The notes under the pieces were generated by a model. It saw only the letters and a list, made by a program, of their open reading frames with translations, was not told the origin of the DNA and did not search any database. The translations under genes and the position numbers were made by a program. Shown in pieces: positions 33,698-45,422 of a stretch of DNA of 64,000 nt. Positions within the stretch are counted from its first letter, which is position 1. Each line of letters starts with the position of its first letter. Origin of the DNA: Rana temporaria (taxonomy: Eukaryota > Chordata > Amphibia > Anura > Ranidae); contig NC_053492.1 in assembly GCF_905171775.1 (NCBI RefSeq), positions 279,960,938 through 280,024,937 on the forward strand, given 5' to 3'.

Positions 33698-35034
33698 CAG
33701 GGATGTCCAAAGTCCAGCCTGCAGGTTCACGTTCCGGTTTCAAGCAGCCCCACTGGTAATTTGGATATATATCTTTTGTGGCCCCCAGCGAATATAAAAG
33801 GCCACAAAAGATATATGCCTGTATCAATTGGTGCCTCAGAGGGGCCAGGGACGGGGTGGGACGAGTGGCAAGAGATTACATACAGGAAAATCTCCTGTTT
33901 ACTCGGCGGCCTCTAATAAGAAGTCCAATCTCCTGGGCTGGCATTGGATGACTGTTCTGTCTATCATAGGAGGTGGGACTTTGTATTAAAGAGGCCACTG
34001 AGTAAACGGGAGATTATCTTGTATTTAAGCTGTCAGCGCTCATCCTGCCCCCCTCCCTGTCCCCTCTGAGGCTGCAGATAGGTTGCTTGTGGTAAGCCTG
34101 CACCCCAGAGGGGGGAGTAACCCACTTGTTGAATCTTTTGATTGGTGTAGGATGCACTAATACCTTTTTCAGGATCACCTATCACATCACCTTATGTTGC
34201 TCTTTTTAAACTTTACATAGAGCTGGAATTTTACCAGTTCATAGCGCTGTTTATCATTTGAACTATAGTTCACAGATTGTTTTGATACTTTGTTATATAT
34301 CAGGCTGCACTGATGGAAATGGTGAGGCTGCATTCATGGCACTGGTTAGGCTGCATTCATGGCAATGGTGGGGCTGCATTTACGGCACTTGTGAGGCTGC
34401 ATTCATGGCAATAGTGAGGCCGCATTCATGGCAATGGTGAGGCTGCATTCATGGCAATCGTGAGGCTGCATTTATGGCGATGTTGAGGCTGCATTCATGG
34501 CAATGTTGAGGCTGCATTCATGGCAATGGTGAGGCTGCATTCATGGCACTTATGAGGCTGCATTAATTGCACTTATGAGGCTGCATTCATGGGAATGGTG
34601 AGGCTGCATTCATGGCACTTGTGAGGCTGCAGATGGGCACTGATTTGGCTACATTGATGGGGACTGACCCTTATTTTGCTTCACAGTTCTTTATTTAAAA
34701 TGTACGTTTTTTTCTTGACAAGATGCTTGTTATATGCCGATAAATACGGTATATCCAAATAACACGCACAAGCTCATCCTTAGTCCTGAGCGACGCTCTG
34801 GGATTTGTTGGGGCCACAAAAGGTATATATCCAAATAACACGCCCCAGCTCATCTCTTCACCACACACAACAACAAATGCAAGAGTATTCTTGTTGGGCA
34901 TTGTATTAGTGCTCGAACGAACACACTTAAACCAAATTTGAATGGTTCAAAGAATTTCAGGCAAAATGGTCGGCTCTCACGCATGTTCACTTCATCAAAT
35001 CTGGCCCCCTTTGAAAACAGTTTTGACACCCCTG
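33698..35034. mobile_element. Non-autonomous hAT-type element
   Basis: It starts CAGGGATGTCCAAAGT and ends TTTTGACACCCCTG, the CAGGG...CCCTG ends of hAT elements. Flanks are perfect 8-bp duplications, ATCTAGCC at 33690-33697 and 35035-35042. It is 1337 bp long with no transposase ORF. It contains a 23-bp minisatellite and AAAGGTATATATCCAAA-like words at both 33770-33810 and 34815-34830. Confidence 0.85.
34315..34640. repeat. 23-bp minisatellite (GAGGCTGCATTCATGGCAATG)
   Basis: About 14 tandem, slightly diverged copies of GTGAGGCTGCATTCATGGCA-type units lie inside the hAT element. Confidence 0.9.
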
Positions 35035-35042
35035 ATCTAGCC

Positions 35043-35529
35043 AATAGGGCAGCACAGGATGTTTCAGGATGTAAGGACCCTGAGGCACTCTAGAAGCATA
35101 CAATGTGATGTAAAGGTTGTTACTAATAAAGTAGAACTAAAGGCACTTTTGTTCACATTTAATTATTTTTTTTGCCATCTGCCTCATTGGAAAGATTTCC
35201 ATTCACTTCCTGTCCCATAGCTAAAGCAGGATGTGAGATGAAATCTCTCCAAAGTGAGGGAATCCCTTGTTGTCACCAGTTTTACCAGAGCTAGTGTACC
35301 CATTAGAAGATTTCCCCCCATTCCTAGGACAAAACAAAAAGAGTGAATCTCCATAATGGGGACATAGACATCAGTAAAAAACAGACAAGTGTTCCAATCC
35401 CTCTTCACTCTATCCACTACACTAAAACAAATTTTTTGCCTTTAGTTGTACTTTAAGTGCCCATAGGTTTAAATCAATTAATTGTCACAACAATTATAAT
35501 CATTGCAGACTTTATTCTTATATTTTGCT
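35043..35529. other. No recognised feature
   Basis: This is intronic sequence between the hAT element and the next TTAA repeat. Confidence 0.45.
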
Positions 35530-36397
35530 TTAACCACTTAAGCCCCAGACCATATTGCTGGTCAAAGACCAGGCCACTTTTTGCGATTCGGCACTGCGTC
35601 GCTTTAACTGACAATTGCGCGGTCGTGCGACGTGGCTCCCAAACAAAATTGGCGTATTTTTTTCCCACAAATAGAGCTTTCTTTTGGTGGTATTTGATCA
35701 CCTCTGCGGTTTTTAGTTTTTGCGCTATAAACAAAAGTAGAGCGACCATTTTGAAAAAAAATTATATTTTTTACTTTTTGCTATAATAAATTTCCCCCAA
35801 AAATATATACATTTTTTTTCCTCAGTTTAGGCCGATACACATTCTTCTACATATTTTTTGGAAAAAAAATCGCAATAAGCATTTATTGATTGGTTTGCGC
35901 AAAAGTTATAGCGTTTACAAAATAGGGGATAGTTTTATGGCATTTTTATTAATATTTTTTTTTTTACTAGTAATGGCGGCGATCAGCGATTTTTATCGGT
36001 ACTGCAACATTATGGCGGACACTTCGGACACTTTTGACACATTTTTGGGACCATTGGCATTTTTATAGCGATCAGTGCTATAAAAATGCATTGATTACTA
36101 TAAAATTGTCACTGACAGGGAAGGGGTTAACACTAGGGGGCGTGGAAGGGGTTAAGTATGTTGCCTGGGTGTGTTCTGAAGGGGGGGTGGACTGACTTGG
36201 GGAAATGACTGATCGCTGTTCATACATTGTATGAACAGATGATCAGGCATTTCTCCCCCTGACAGGACCGGGAGCTGTGTGTTTACAGCGCGCGCCCCTA
36301 TTGGCTGAACGGCGAGATGACGTAGATCTACGTGATGTCGCCCAGCAGAGCTGACCTGCCGCCATATAACTGAGGCAGCTGGTCGGCAAGCAGTTAA
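35530..36397 (+). repeat. Complete TTAA-family interspersed repeat
   Basis: It begins TTAACCACTTAAGCCCCAG and ends GGCAAGCAGTTAA, about 868 bp. It is the best complete copy in the window and the reference for the copies at 1-646 (same strand) and 27549-28523 (reverse). Confidence 0.8.
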
Positions 36398-36676
36398 GAA
36401 TAACACCTGGAAGCTGATGGTTTATTTTCAGAGCTGCACTAGATTTTGCACTTTTGCGTTTTAGTAAATCACCCACACTATGACTTCTACTGTTATTGCT
36501 GCAGACATGTTAGCAAAGAGGGCACATGCAATGTCTTTTCTCCAAGCAAACATAAATCTATACATGAGTCACATACTTGCCAATTGTCCTGGACGTGCTA
36601 GACGGTCTCCCTTTTGCGTTAATTGTCCTGTTTCGGTTATGTCCCAGGATCACAGGATTGCTAAGTGTTATTGTGC

Positions 36677-36800
36677 TTAAAGTGGAACTTTAGTCAGAAA
36701 ATGAATTCCTGATAAATCACTTCAGGCTGGCCCCTTTTGCATGTAAAACATAGCATGATCGCTTTATATAGCACAGCTCAGAGGCCCACTTTGCTTCATG
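36677..36800. repeat. Left end of a TTAA-bounded MITE
   Basis: TTAAAGTGGAACTTTAGTCAG resembles other termini of the family. No matching right end was found. Confidence 0.35.
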
Positions 36801-37747
36801 TTGCATGGTGGGCTACCGCTCTGGGGTATTCACCTCCCTGTGCGATGCCAGCATTGATGGCGAGACGCAAAATATTGTTTTGCTATACATAGCATAAGTG
36901 GCATCTATCCTACTTACTCCACCCTATTGTGGCATTTTCAGAGGTTAATTCTGCGATCTCACATATTCAGGAAACAGTATTTCACCCTATCATGTACTAC
37001 TTCTCTAACCTGTGACTGTTTCATCTCCATTGTTATCCCTAAGCTCACTTGCGAAACATAGCCGTGATTTGTTATTTATGGGTTCGTTTTGGTGGTTACT
37101 ACCCTATTTACATCTCCACGCTTGACTGGTTGCTGTTTTAGTTGGCAGTGGGGACCCCTTCTCTCTCCGGAAAGGGGATGCCTAAGATACTGCTACTCAT
37201 TCTCTCCTTCCTTCGAGATGGCACCTATGTCCCCCCCCTCCAAGATCGTTAACCACTCCCTCCTCTGTATCTGAAGTTGATCAGCACACACCCAATCAGT
37301 CCTGAAGAAGCAAGTCTTTCTTGCGAAACGCTTTAACGTATAAGTGGGGAGCCTTGCTGGGCCGCATTTTGATAATCCATACCGACATGATATCTACTAA
37401 AGCAACTGCTGTATTTTTAAATAATGTTCAATATATTGTGACTCACTATCTCCATATTTAAAGATTGGGTATCTGCTAGACATACTGGATGTAGAGGATT
37501 TTAGTAGACATATGCATTCATTATCATCTGAATTTCTGGGATTTTCGTGTTCGTTTTAACAAAACGATAACGAGCACGCATAATCCAAAATATCCAAAAT
37601 AAAAAAAAAAACGTTATTTTCATATCCACTGTGTTTTCATATCGTTCCGACAACAGTTTGATATAGATAGATAGAAGATTCTACATGACGGTGACAATAT
37701 TGATCTGTGTCTATTGAACCTGCAGTCGAATGTAACTAACTCTATTA
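36801..37747. repeat. Unassigned sequence with a hammerhead-like motif, possible Penelope long-repeat fragment
   Basis: The segment around 37299-37345 has CTGAAGA, a GCAAG/CTTGC stem and GAAACG, the same arrangement as in the Penelope arms at 44033 and 47522. The surrounding 36800-37500 could be a diverged Penelope-type long repeat, but no coding part is present. Confidence 0.35.
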
Positions 37748-38163
37748 TGCCCTGTACACACGATTGGTTCGTCTGATGAAAACGAATCGATGGATTTTTT
37801 CATCAGATATCCGATGAAGCTGACTTTCATCAGTCTTGCCTACACACCATCGGTTAAAAATCCGATCGTGTCCAACGCAGTGACGTAAAACTCAACAACG
37901 TGCAGAAAAAAATGAAGTTCAATGCTTCCAAGCATGCGTCGACTTGATTCTGAGCATGCGTGGATTTTTGAGCGATGGATTTCCCCACAGACGACCGTTT
38001 TTTTCTATCGTTTTTTTAACCATACAAAAAATTTAAAACAGGTTCTTTTTTTTTTCACCAATGGGAAAAAAAACTGATGGGGCCCACACACATTCGGTTT
38101 CGTCCGATGAAAACGGTCCATCGGTCCGTTTTCATCAGACGAACCGATCGTGTGTACAGGGCA
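37748..38163. repeat. MITE with TGCCCTGTACACACGAT termini
   Basis: Left TGCCCTGTACACACGATTGG and right CGATCGTGTGTACAGGGCA are inverted. The inner arms repeat TCGTCTGATGAAAACG and its complement. Flanks are TTA at left and TAA at right. The right third lies within the duplicated segment, so its right end occurs again at 40921-40988 without a left end. Confidence 0.75.
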
Positions 38164-38548
38164 TAAGTCCAAGATTATTCAACATTATAGAGACAATAGT
38201 TAAAGAGCTGTTAGTGGTCCCTGCTGTAATGGGTGGGGGAAGTAAAATGATGACGATGATGATGATAATGATGATGAATGTTATTTGCTGATTGTAACCA
38301 AAGTGGGGGAGCAGTAAAATAATTAGAACTTAAGTACACATGTACAGCCAACTTACTTTCACTTATGATTGCTAGCAGAGAGAGACGCACACTGAATCAT
38401 TTCAGACAGTCAATCTTAGCTGGTCCATTTGTTTGTTAACAGAGAACCTGAATTATTAAGCAATAAGCACAGCAGCAGAACAGATAGTGAAGCAAGCTAT
38501 AGTTCAACTTAGCTTTTTCATTTAATCTGCTATGTATCTGTTATTGTG

Positions 38549-38881
38549 TAAGGCCTCATTTACACAGGCGGACTCCGTCGCGGATGACAAGCTCCTCTCT
38601 GCTCACTGAGGAGGGAGGGTCTTGTCGGGCAAAGCTGTGTCCTATGGAGCGATCTCATGAAAACGGACTGCATGTCCGTTTTTATCAGATCTTACCCGAT
38701 CCGATCCGCATGGACGGATGGGGACGTGGCCCCCATACGTCTGTTTTTAGCAGATCGGATCGGGTCGGATGTCAGCGGACATGTCTCCGCTGACATCTGA
38801 TGCTTCATAGCGATGCATGGAGCGGCCATTCAGGTCCGTGACAGATGGACCCGAACGGCCTGTAGTGTGAATGAGGCCTTA
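38549..38881. repeat. Foldback MITE with TAAGGCCTCATT termini
   Basis: Inverted termini TAAGGCCTCATTTACACAGG and GTGTGAATGAGGCCTTA enclose about 330 bases with paired GTCCGTTTT / CGGATCGG words. It is duplicated at 41374-41706. The ORFs inside are chance. Confidence 0.75.
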
Positions 38882-38889
38882 GTGTTGAA

Positions 38890-39251
38890 TAGGGATGAGC
38901 CCAACACCCCCCGGTTCGCAGCAGAACATGCAAACAGGCAACACATTTGTTTGAACACGCAAACACTGTTAAAGTCTATGGGACATGAATGTGAAAAAAA
39001 AAACATGCTAATTTTAAAGGTTAATATGCAAGTTATTTTAATAGAAAGTGTTCGGGGACCTGGGTCCTGCCCCAGGGGACATGTATCAATGCAAAAAAGT
39101 TTAAAAAACGTCAGTTTTTTCGGGCGCAATGATTTTAATAATGCTTAAAGTGAAACAATAAAAGTGAAATATTCTTCTATTGTATGCCTGTAAAGCGGCA
39201 CATTTTTCTTGTGTTTAGGACAGTTTGAATCGAACAACAATCTCATCCCTA
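38890..39251. repeat. hAT-type MITE, TAGGGATGAG family
   Basis: Ends TAGGGATGAG and CTCATCCCTA are inverted, and the flanks GTGTTGAA (38882-38889 and 39252-39259) are a perfect 8-bp duplication. It is a shorter relative of the copies at 51235 and 56699, sharing GGGGACATGTATCAATG and AATATGCAAGTTATT. Confidence 0.85.
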
Positions 39252-39599
39252 GTGTTGAACTTGATACTGATACTAGTGTTGTGATAGCCTCAGAGGCTGT
39301 ATGTGTAAATTGTGTGGTAAGTGAGTAGGGGGAAACGTTGGGACATATAACCAATACTGGTAAGAACCTACACCTTAAAAATTACCACCTCTCTACTTTA
39401 CTGCGAGCAGAGGCAGAAAAAGAAGATGGTAGCGCAGGAAGTAGCATTATTACAGACTCTGACTGAACTGGTGTTACCTCCTCAACCACACCACTTAATC
39501 AGAGCACAGTCAATAGAGAGGGTTCAAGTAAGACAAAGCGTCCATGTGTAGTAGTTCCACTGCAGACCCATTCAGGCTCCTCATCCTCCAAATGACATC

Positions 39600-39862
39600 A
39601 TAACCCTACCCTAGATAGTTTTGTTGGCGTTAGTTCCAAGGGCATGTCAAAACAGCAAGACAACAAGATCACCCACTTCATTGGCCAATTCATTGATGTT
39701 GGAGGAGCCTCTTTTCGCATGATTGAAGGGGAGCTATTTAAACAGCTCATGCATGCCCTTGCTCCACAATATGTTGCTCCTGCACAAACAACTTTCAACA
39801 GAAAGTTTTTTCCAGCACTATACCATTCGTGCATTGCAGTATTAAAAAGAAAAAATGGCTAA
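39600..39862 (+). pseudogene. hAT transposase fragment, copy 1
   Basis: The plus strand encodes QDNKITHFIGQFIDVGGASF followed by RMIEGELFKQLMHALAPQYV and FNRKFFPALY, resembling the region after the BED finger in hAT transposases. It ends at a stop at about 39862, and the catalytic RNase H-like fold is absent. The same fragment recurs at 42425-42687 in the duplicated copy. Confidence 0.6.
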
Positions 39863-40029
39863 AGCGGACAGCTCCCAGCGGTCAACACGTTTTCCTGTTT
39901 TTGATTGCACACTGGTGTGTGTGGGGGGGGACTTGTTTTTGGACATAGTATTGGATTTTTAAAATGTAAAAAAAAAAAAATAATCAGACATATTTTTTAT
40001 TTTTTTTCACAAAGTCATAAATAATCAGA

Positions 40030-40384
40030 CATATTACTTACTGAGGTATGTCGCTGAATTTTTTATGATAGGCAGACAGGTCACGCTGATGGTGTTGCAT
40101 CTCCTCAACTTTCAGGAGACCTCCTCTCACTTCTCCCGCCTCCACTCCAGAGTGGTCTCCCTGGAGTGGGTGCCAAACAGCTGCATCCACCAAGGAAGAA
40201 TTTCCCTTATAAGGACCTGGGACTCAATGTGAGTCCACGGAAGGTCAAGCTTCCTGCTGGTTGCAGCTTGTGTCCCCCTCCTGTGCTTTTTTGATGATGG
40301 TGGTGGTGCTGCTGCTGCCTCCATAGAAGGGCCAGGAACCCCAATGGGGTTGAACTGCCTGGGGCTACAGTTGGATGCTTCCAT
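40030..40384 (-). pseudogene. Myb/SANT-like DNA-binding fragment, copy 1
   Basis: The minus strand gives KLDLPWTHIESQVLIREILP and, after a frame change near 40127, EEMQHHQRDLSAYHKKFSDI. The tryptophan-spaced pattern recalls Myb/SANT-like proteins, but the match is weak and the frame is broken. It is duplicated at 42855-43209. Confidence 0.35.
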
Positions 40385-41373
40385 CGTCAGTGTGAACCAG
40401 AACGGTTAGGAGCGCAGAGCGAACAGGAAGGAAGTTATATGCTTGATTTTCGATACAAGCCATTCCATTTGCTGTTGTGGTAGACCGTTTGACATAAACA
40501 GAAATGAACAAGTATCGTTCATTATGAAAAATATGTATAATACCGTTCGACATGAACATTCAACGAAGCAGCTAAAAACATACGATCGCAGCGAGCGGAC
40601 ATTTAAAATTCTCCACCCATAGGCTATAGAAAAATTCTAATATTGTATGACTAGTAATAATAATTTATAATTATAATTATTACTAGTCAAACAACATTAG
40701 AATTCTACTATAGCTTGTGGGCTGAGCATTCGAACGGAAATGTACAATCGCAGCGCCGTATAGTTTAGCTGCTATGTTAAATCTTCTTAGAACATCTGAC
40801 AGACACCATAAGCCTTCAATTGACAGATTCAACCTTATTTAATTCAGATTTTCATACAAATGGATTTTTTAACAAAACAAAATAAATAAAAACGAATTTC
40901 GGGGGTAATTAAATAAATTTGGTTTCGTCCGATGAAAACGGTCCATCGGTCCGTTTTCATCAGACGAACCGATCGTGTGTACAGGGCATAAGTCCAAGAT
41001 TATTCAACATTATAGAGACAATAGTTAAAGAGCTGTTAGTGGTCCCTGCTGTAATGGGTGGGGGAAGTAAAATGATGACGATGATGATGATAATGATGAT
41101 GAATGTTATTTGCTGATTGTAACCAAAGTGGGGGAGCAGTAAAATAATTAGAACTTAAGTACACATGTACAGCCAACTTACTTTCACTTATGATTGCTAG
41201 CAGAGAGAGACGCACACTGAATCATTTCAGACAGTCAATCTTAGCTGGTCCATTTGTTTGTTAACAGAGAACCTGAATTATTAAGCAATAAGCACAGCAG
41301 CAGAACAGATAGTGAAGCAAGCTATAGTTCAACTTAGCTTTTTCATTTAATCTGCTATGTATCTGTTATTGTG

Positions 41374-41706
41374 TAAGGCCTCATTTACACAAGCGGACTC
41401 CGTCGCAGATGACAAGCTCCTCTCTGCTCACTGAGGAGGGAGGGTCTTGTCGGGCAAAGCTGTGTCCTATGGAGCGATCTCATGAAAACGGACTGCATGT
41501 CCGTTTTTATCAGATCTTACCCGATCCGATCCGCATGGACGGATGGGGACGTGGCCCCCATACGTCTGTTTTTAGCAGATCGGATCGGGTCGGATGTCAG
41601 CGGACATGTCTCCGCTGACATCTGATGCTTCATAGCGATGCATGGAGCGGCCATTCAGGTCCGTGACAGATGGACCCGAACGGCCTGTAGTGTGAATGAG
41701 GCCTTA
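41374..41706. repeat. Foldback MITE, duplicate of 38549-38881
   Basis: It lies at offset 2825 and differs at two positions I could see (41392 and 41407). Confidence 0.75.
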
Positions 41707-41714
41707 GTGTTGAA

Positions 41715-42076
41715 TAGGGATGAGCCCAACACCCCCCGGTTCGCAGCAGAACATGCAAACAGGCAACACATTTGTTTGAACACGCAAACACTGTTAAAGT
41801 CTATGGGACATGAATGTGAAAAAAAAAACATGCTAATTTTAAAGGTTAATATGCAAGTTATTTTAATAGAAAGTGTTCGGGGACCTGGGTCCTGCCCCAG
41901 GGGACATGTATCAATGCAAAAAAGTTTAAAAAACGTCAGTTTTTTCGGGCGCAATGATTTTAATAATGCTTAAAGTGAAACAATAAAAGTGAAATATTCT
42001 TCTATTGTATGCCTGTAAAGCGGCACATTTTTCTTGTGTTTAGGACAGTTTGAATCGAACAACAATCTCATCCCTA
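41715..42076. repeat. hAT-type MITE, duplicate of 38890-39251
   Basis: It has the same element and the same 8-bp flanks (GTGTTGAA), so it was copied by the segmental duplication and not by a separate insertion. Confidence 0.85.
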
Positions 42077-42424
42077 GTGTTGAACTTGATACTGATACTA
42101 GTGTTGTGATAGCCTCAGAGGCTGTATGTGTAAATTGTGTGGTAAGTGAGTAGGGGGAAACGTTGGGACATATAACCAATACTGGTAAGAACCTACACCT
42201 TAAAAATTACCACCTCTCTACTTTACTGCGAGCAGAGGCAGAAAAAGAAGATGGTAGCGCAGGAAGTAGCATTATTACAGACTCTGACTGAACTGGTGTT
42301 ACCTCCTCAACCACACCACTTAATCAGAGCACAGTCAATAGAGAGGGTTCAAGTAAGACAAAGCGTCCATGTGTAGTAGTTCCACTGCAGACCCATTCAG
42401 GCTCCTCATCCTCCAAATGACATC

Positions 42425-42687
42425 ATAACCCTACCCTAGATAGTTTTGTTGGCGTTAGTTCCAAGGGCATGTCAAAACAGCAAGACAACAAGATCACCCA
42501 CTTCATTGGCCAATTCATTGATGTTGGAGGAGCCTCTTTTCGCATGATTGAAGGGGAGCTATTTAAACAGCTCATGCATGCCCTTGCTCCACAATATGTT
42601 GCTCCTGCACAAACAACTTTCAACAGAAAGTTTTTTCCAGCACTATACCATTCGTGCATTGCAGTATTAAAAAGAAAAAATGGCTAA
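42425..42687 (+). pseudogene. hAT transposase fragment, copy 2
   Basis: Same reading frame as copy 1 at offset 2825, with no differences seen. Confidence 0.6.
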
Positions 42688-42854
42688 AGCGGACAGCTCC
42701 CAGCGGTCAACACGTTTTCCTGTTTTTGATTGCACACTGGTGTGTGTGGGGGGGGACTTGTTTTTGGACATAGTATTGGATTTTTAAAATGTAAAAAAAA
42801 AAAAATAATCAGACATATTTTTTATTTTTTTTCACAAAGTCATAAATAATCAGA

Positions 42855-43209
42855 CATATTACTTACTGAGGTATGTCGCTGAATTTTTTATGATAGGCAG
42901 ACAGGTCACGCTGATGGTGTTGCATCTCCTCAACTTTCAGGAGACCTCCTCTCACTTCTCCCGCCTCCACTCCAGAGTGGTCTCCCTGGAGTGGGTGCCA
43001 AACAGCTGCATCCACCAAGGAAGAATTTCCCTTATAAGGACCTGGGACTCAATGTGAGTCCACGGAAGGTCAAGCTTCCTGCTGGTTGCAGCTTGTGTCC
43101 CCCTCCTGTGCTTTTTTGATGATGGTGGTGGTGCTGCTGCTGCCTCCATAGAAGGGCCAGGAACCCCAATGGGGTTGAACTGCCTGGGGCTACAGTTGGA
43201 TGCTTCCAT
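42855..43209 (-). pseudogene. Myb/SANT-like DNA-binding fragment, copy 2
   Basis: It is the duplicate of 40030-40384 and carries the same frame break. Confidence 0.35.
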
Positions 43210-43836
43210 CGTCAGTGTGAACCAGAACGGTTAGGAGCGCAGAGCGAACAGGAAGGAAGTTATATGCTTGATTTTCGATACAAGCCATTCCATTGGCTGT
43301 TGTGGTAGACCGTTTGACATAAACAGAAATGAACAAGTATCGTTCATTATGAAAAATATGTATAATACCGTTCGACATGAACATTCAACGAAGCAGCTAA
43401 AAACATACGATCGCAGCGAGCGGACATTTAAAATTCTCCACCCATAGGCTATAGAAAAATTCTAATATTGTATGACTAGTAATAATAATTTATAATTATA
43501 ATTATTACTAGTCAAACAACATTAGAATTCTACTATAGCTTGTGGGCTGAGCATTCGAACGGAAATGTACAATCGCAGCGCCGTATAGTTTAGCTGCTAT
43601 GTTAAATCTTCTTAGAACATCTGACAGACACCATAAGCCTTCAATTGACAGATTCAACCTTATTTAATTCAGATTTTCATACAAATGGATTTTTTAACAA
43701 AACAAAATAAATAAAAACGAATTTCGGGGGTAATTAAATGAATACATTTTTCTGATGAAAACAAAATTCTGAAACAAAATATTTCAGTGTGTCTAGATGC
43801 TAATATATTTTAATATGGATGTTTGTATATATTTTT

Positions 43837-44762
43837 AAAGGAGAAGTTCCCCCAGGATGGGGCTTTAACGGCAACAAAAATGAAGAGAGTATAGGGTATT
43901 ATAAAATTTATTATATGAGAAGATTCCAAAAGAAAATGAAAAAATGTTTTTTGTATATATAGAGAACAACACAGTAGTTTAAAAACAAGGTTCATCAGTG
44001 GGTGGTTTTGTATATTCGCAGGGATGGGTTCAGGCCCTACGCGTTTCGAGGTTCCGTCCCTTCTTCAGGGGCCAGAGTCCGTGCGAGTTATTATACTGTA
44101 TGTAATAGAGATTATAATAAAGTAAATTACAAAATTGTGTACATATACAAGAAAAGAAAAAGCAAAAGATTTAAAATCTGCACAATATACAAAACACGTA
44201 CCAATCACCACGTGTATGGACCGCGAGGACCGGAGAGCATCAAGGTACCGAATCCCTAAGGTGTATAGGGAAAAGCCAAAAGGGACACAAAAGAGGTCCC
44301 AGGACTCCTAGAAGGCAAACCCTGGGCGAGCAGGAGGGGGTGTGGAAATTACACACGTGACTCCTGCAAAGGCAAGGAAAATAATATAATTTATGTATAT
44401 CAAGGGTAAGGTAAATAAAGTAGGGGTGTACATGAAAAATGAATATGGAGGGGGGCTATACCTAGCAGGGGGCTTAGATGGCTTGGAGACAAGACATGGT
44501 AGCAGTCAGTAGCAAAATGGAGTTATGGTTCCAATCATCCAAAAAAAGCCACAACGTAGCCACTGGGAAAGAGGTCTTAATTGTAGTTGATGGGCAAAGC
44601 TCCTAAAAAGGAAACACAAAAATATGTGGGTAAAACTTATGCTGAGCAAGTAGGATATGGGAAAAATATATTTGTAACACAAGAGAAAAAAAATGCTCAA
44701 GTGGGTTACCTTGAAAGTCTAGACCAGCTGTATAACTGCAGAGAAGCAGGGGGTAAGCCGGC
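43837..44762 (-). repeat. Left inverted arm (Penelope pLTR-type repeat)
   Basis: It is the reverse complement of 46833-47758 over its whole length, with only isolated differences (for example one in the GACTCYTGCAAAGG segment). The junction with the ORF segment is at GGTAAGCCGGC. Confidence 0.85.
44033..44073 (-). ncRNA. Hammerhead-ribozyme-like motif, left arm
   Basis: The minus strand has the same sequence as the motif at 47522-47562: stem I GGCCC/GGGCC, core CTGAAGA, a short stem II, GAAA, then the palindrome ACGCGT. See the right-arm copy for the full reading. Confidence 0.45.
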
Positions 44763-45422
44763 CAGCATCAACAAGTCAGATCCATCATTAAAAAATTCTG
44801 GCACCTCTTATATGTTGACCCGAGTTTGAGTCCATTTGTTCCAGCTGAACCTGCCATTACCTATAGACGGGCACCCTCCCTTAGGGACCAATTGGTCTCC
44901 AGCGAATTCAGGGGTACCTTCCGCAAGGACCCCTGTAAACGCTGTGGGACCTTTACCTGTGGGGGATGTTCTATTTGTCAATACATGAACATCAAAGGCA
45001 ATATCCTCCTACCTAATGGTCGTCCGTATCGGCCTCGACACTTCGCTAACTGTAAAACCGCAGGTGTGGTATACCTACTTACCTGCAGTTGTGACAGATT
45101 TTACGTAGGTAAAACGAAATTATCATTTCATATACGCGCTCTAAGACACATACATTCTATGAGGACAGCTAATCCAGATTTGCCACTAGGCAGGCATGTA
45201 CTGCTTCAGCATGGAGGCAAATTTTCGGGACTTAGCTTTCTTATCCTGGACAGGATCCACCCAAACAACAGGGGGGGGGGTGACTGGAATAAAATACTCC
45301 TTCAACATGAAACCCGGTGGATTGCCAACTTATGTGCAAACAGCCCCCCAGGTTTGAACGATCAGATTAGTTTCAGACCGTTCCTGGAGGGATTTGCATC
45401 TGGAGGTTGTGAAAAAGACTGA
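44763..45422 (+). pseudogene. Penelope GIY-YIG endonuclease domain (partial ORF)
   Basis: An open frame runs from the arm junction to the stop at 45420-45422, about 219 residues. It starts QHQQVRSIIKKFWHLLYVDP and continues through YRRAPSLRDQLVSSEF, the linker typical of Penelope proteins. A Cys cluster CKRCGTFTCGGCSIC precedes the nuclease. GIY is represented by GVVYLLTC, YIG by FYVGKTKLS, the catalytic Arg by HIRALRHIH and the Glu by LLQHETRWIANL. GIY-YIG nucleases nick DNA to prime reverse transcription in these elements. Upstream RT sequence is missing, so this is a remnant, although the nuclease part itself has no stop. Confidence 0.85.

Larger units (their letters stand above)
38096..40914. 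repeat. Tandem segmental duplication, copy 1
   Basis: This unit recurs at 40921-43739 with a constant offset of 2825. I found three differences by reading (38567, 38582 and 40470). It contains a foldback MITE, a TAGGGATGAG hAT MITE, a hAT transposase fragment and a Myb-like fragment. Confidence 0.9.
40921..43739. repeat. Tandem segmental duplication, copy 2
   Basis: This is the second copy in direct orientation. Its start cuts into the right part of the MITE at 37748-38163, and its end continues into unique sequence (GAATACATTTTTCTG) where copy 1 meets the junction. Confidence 0.9.
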
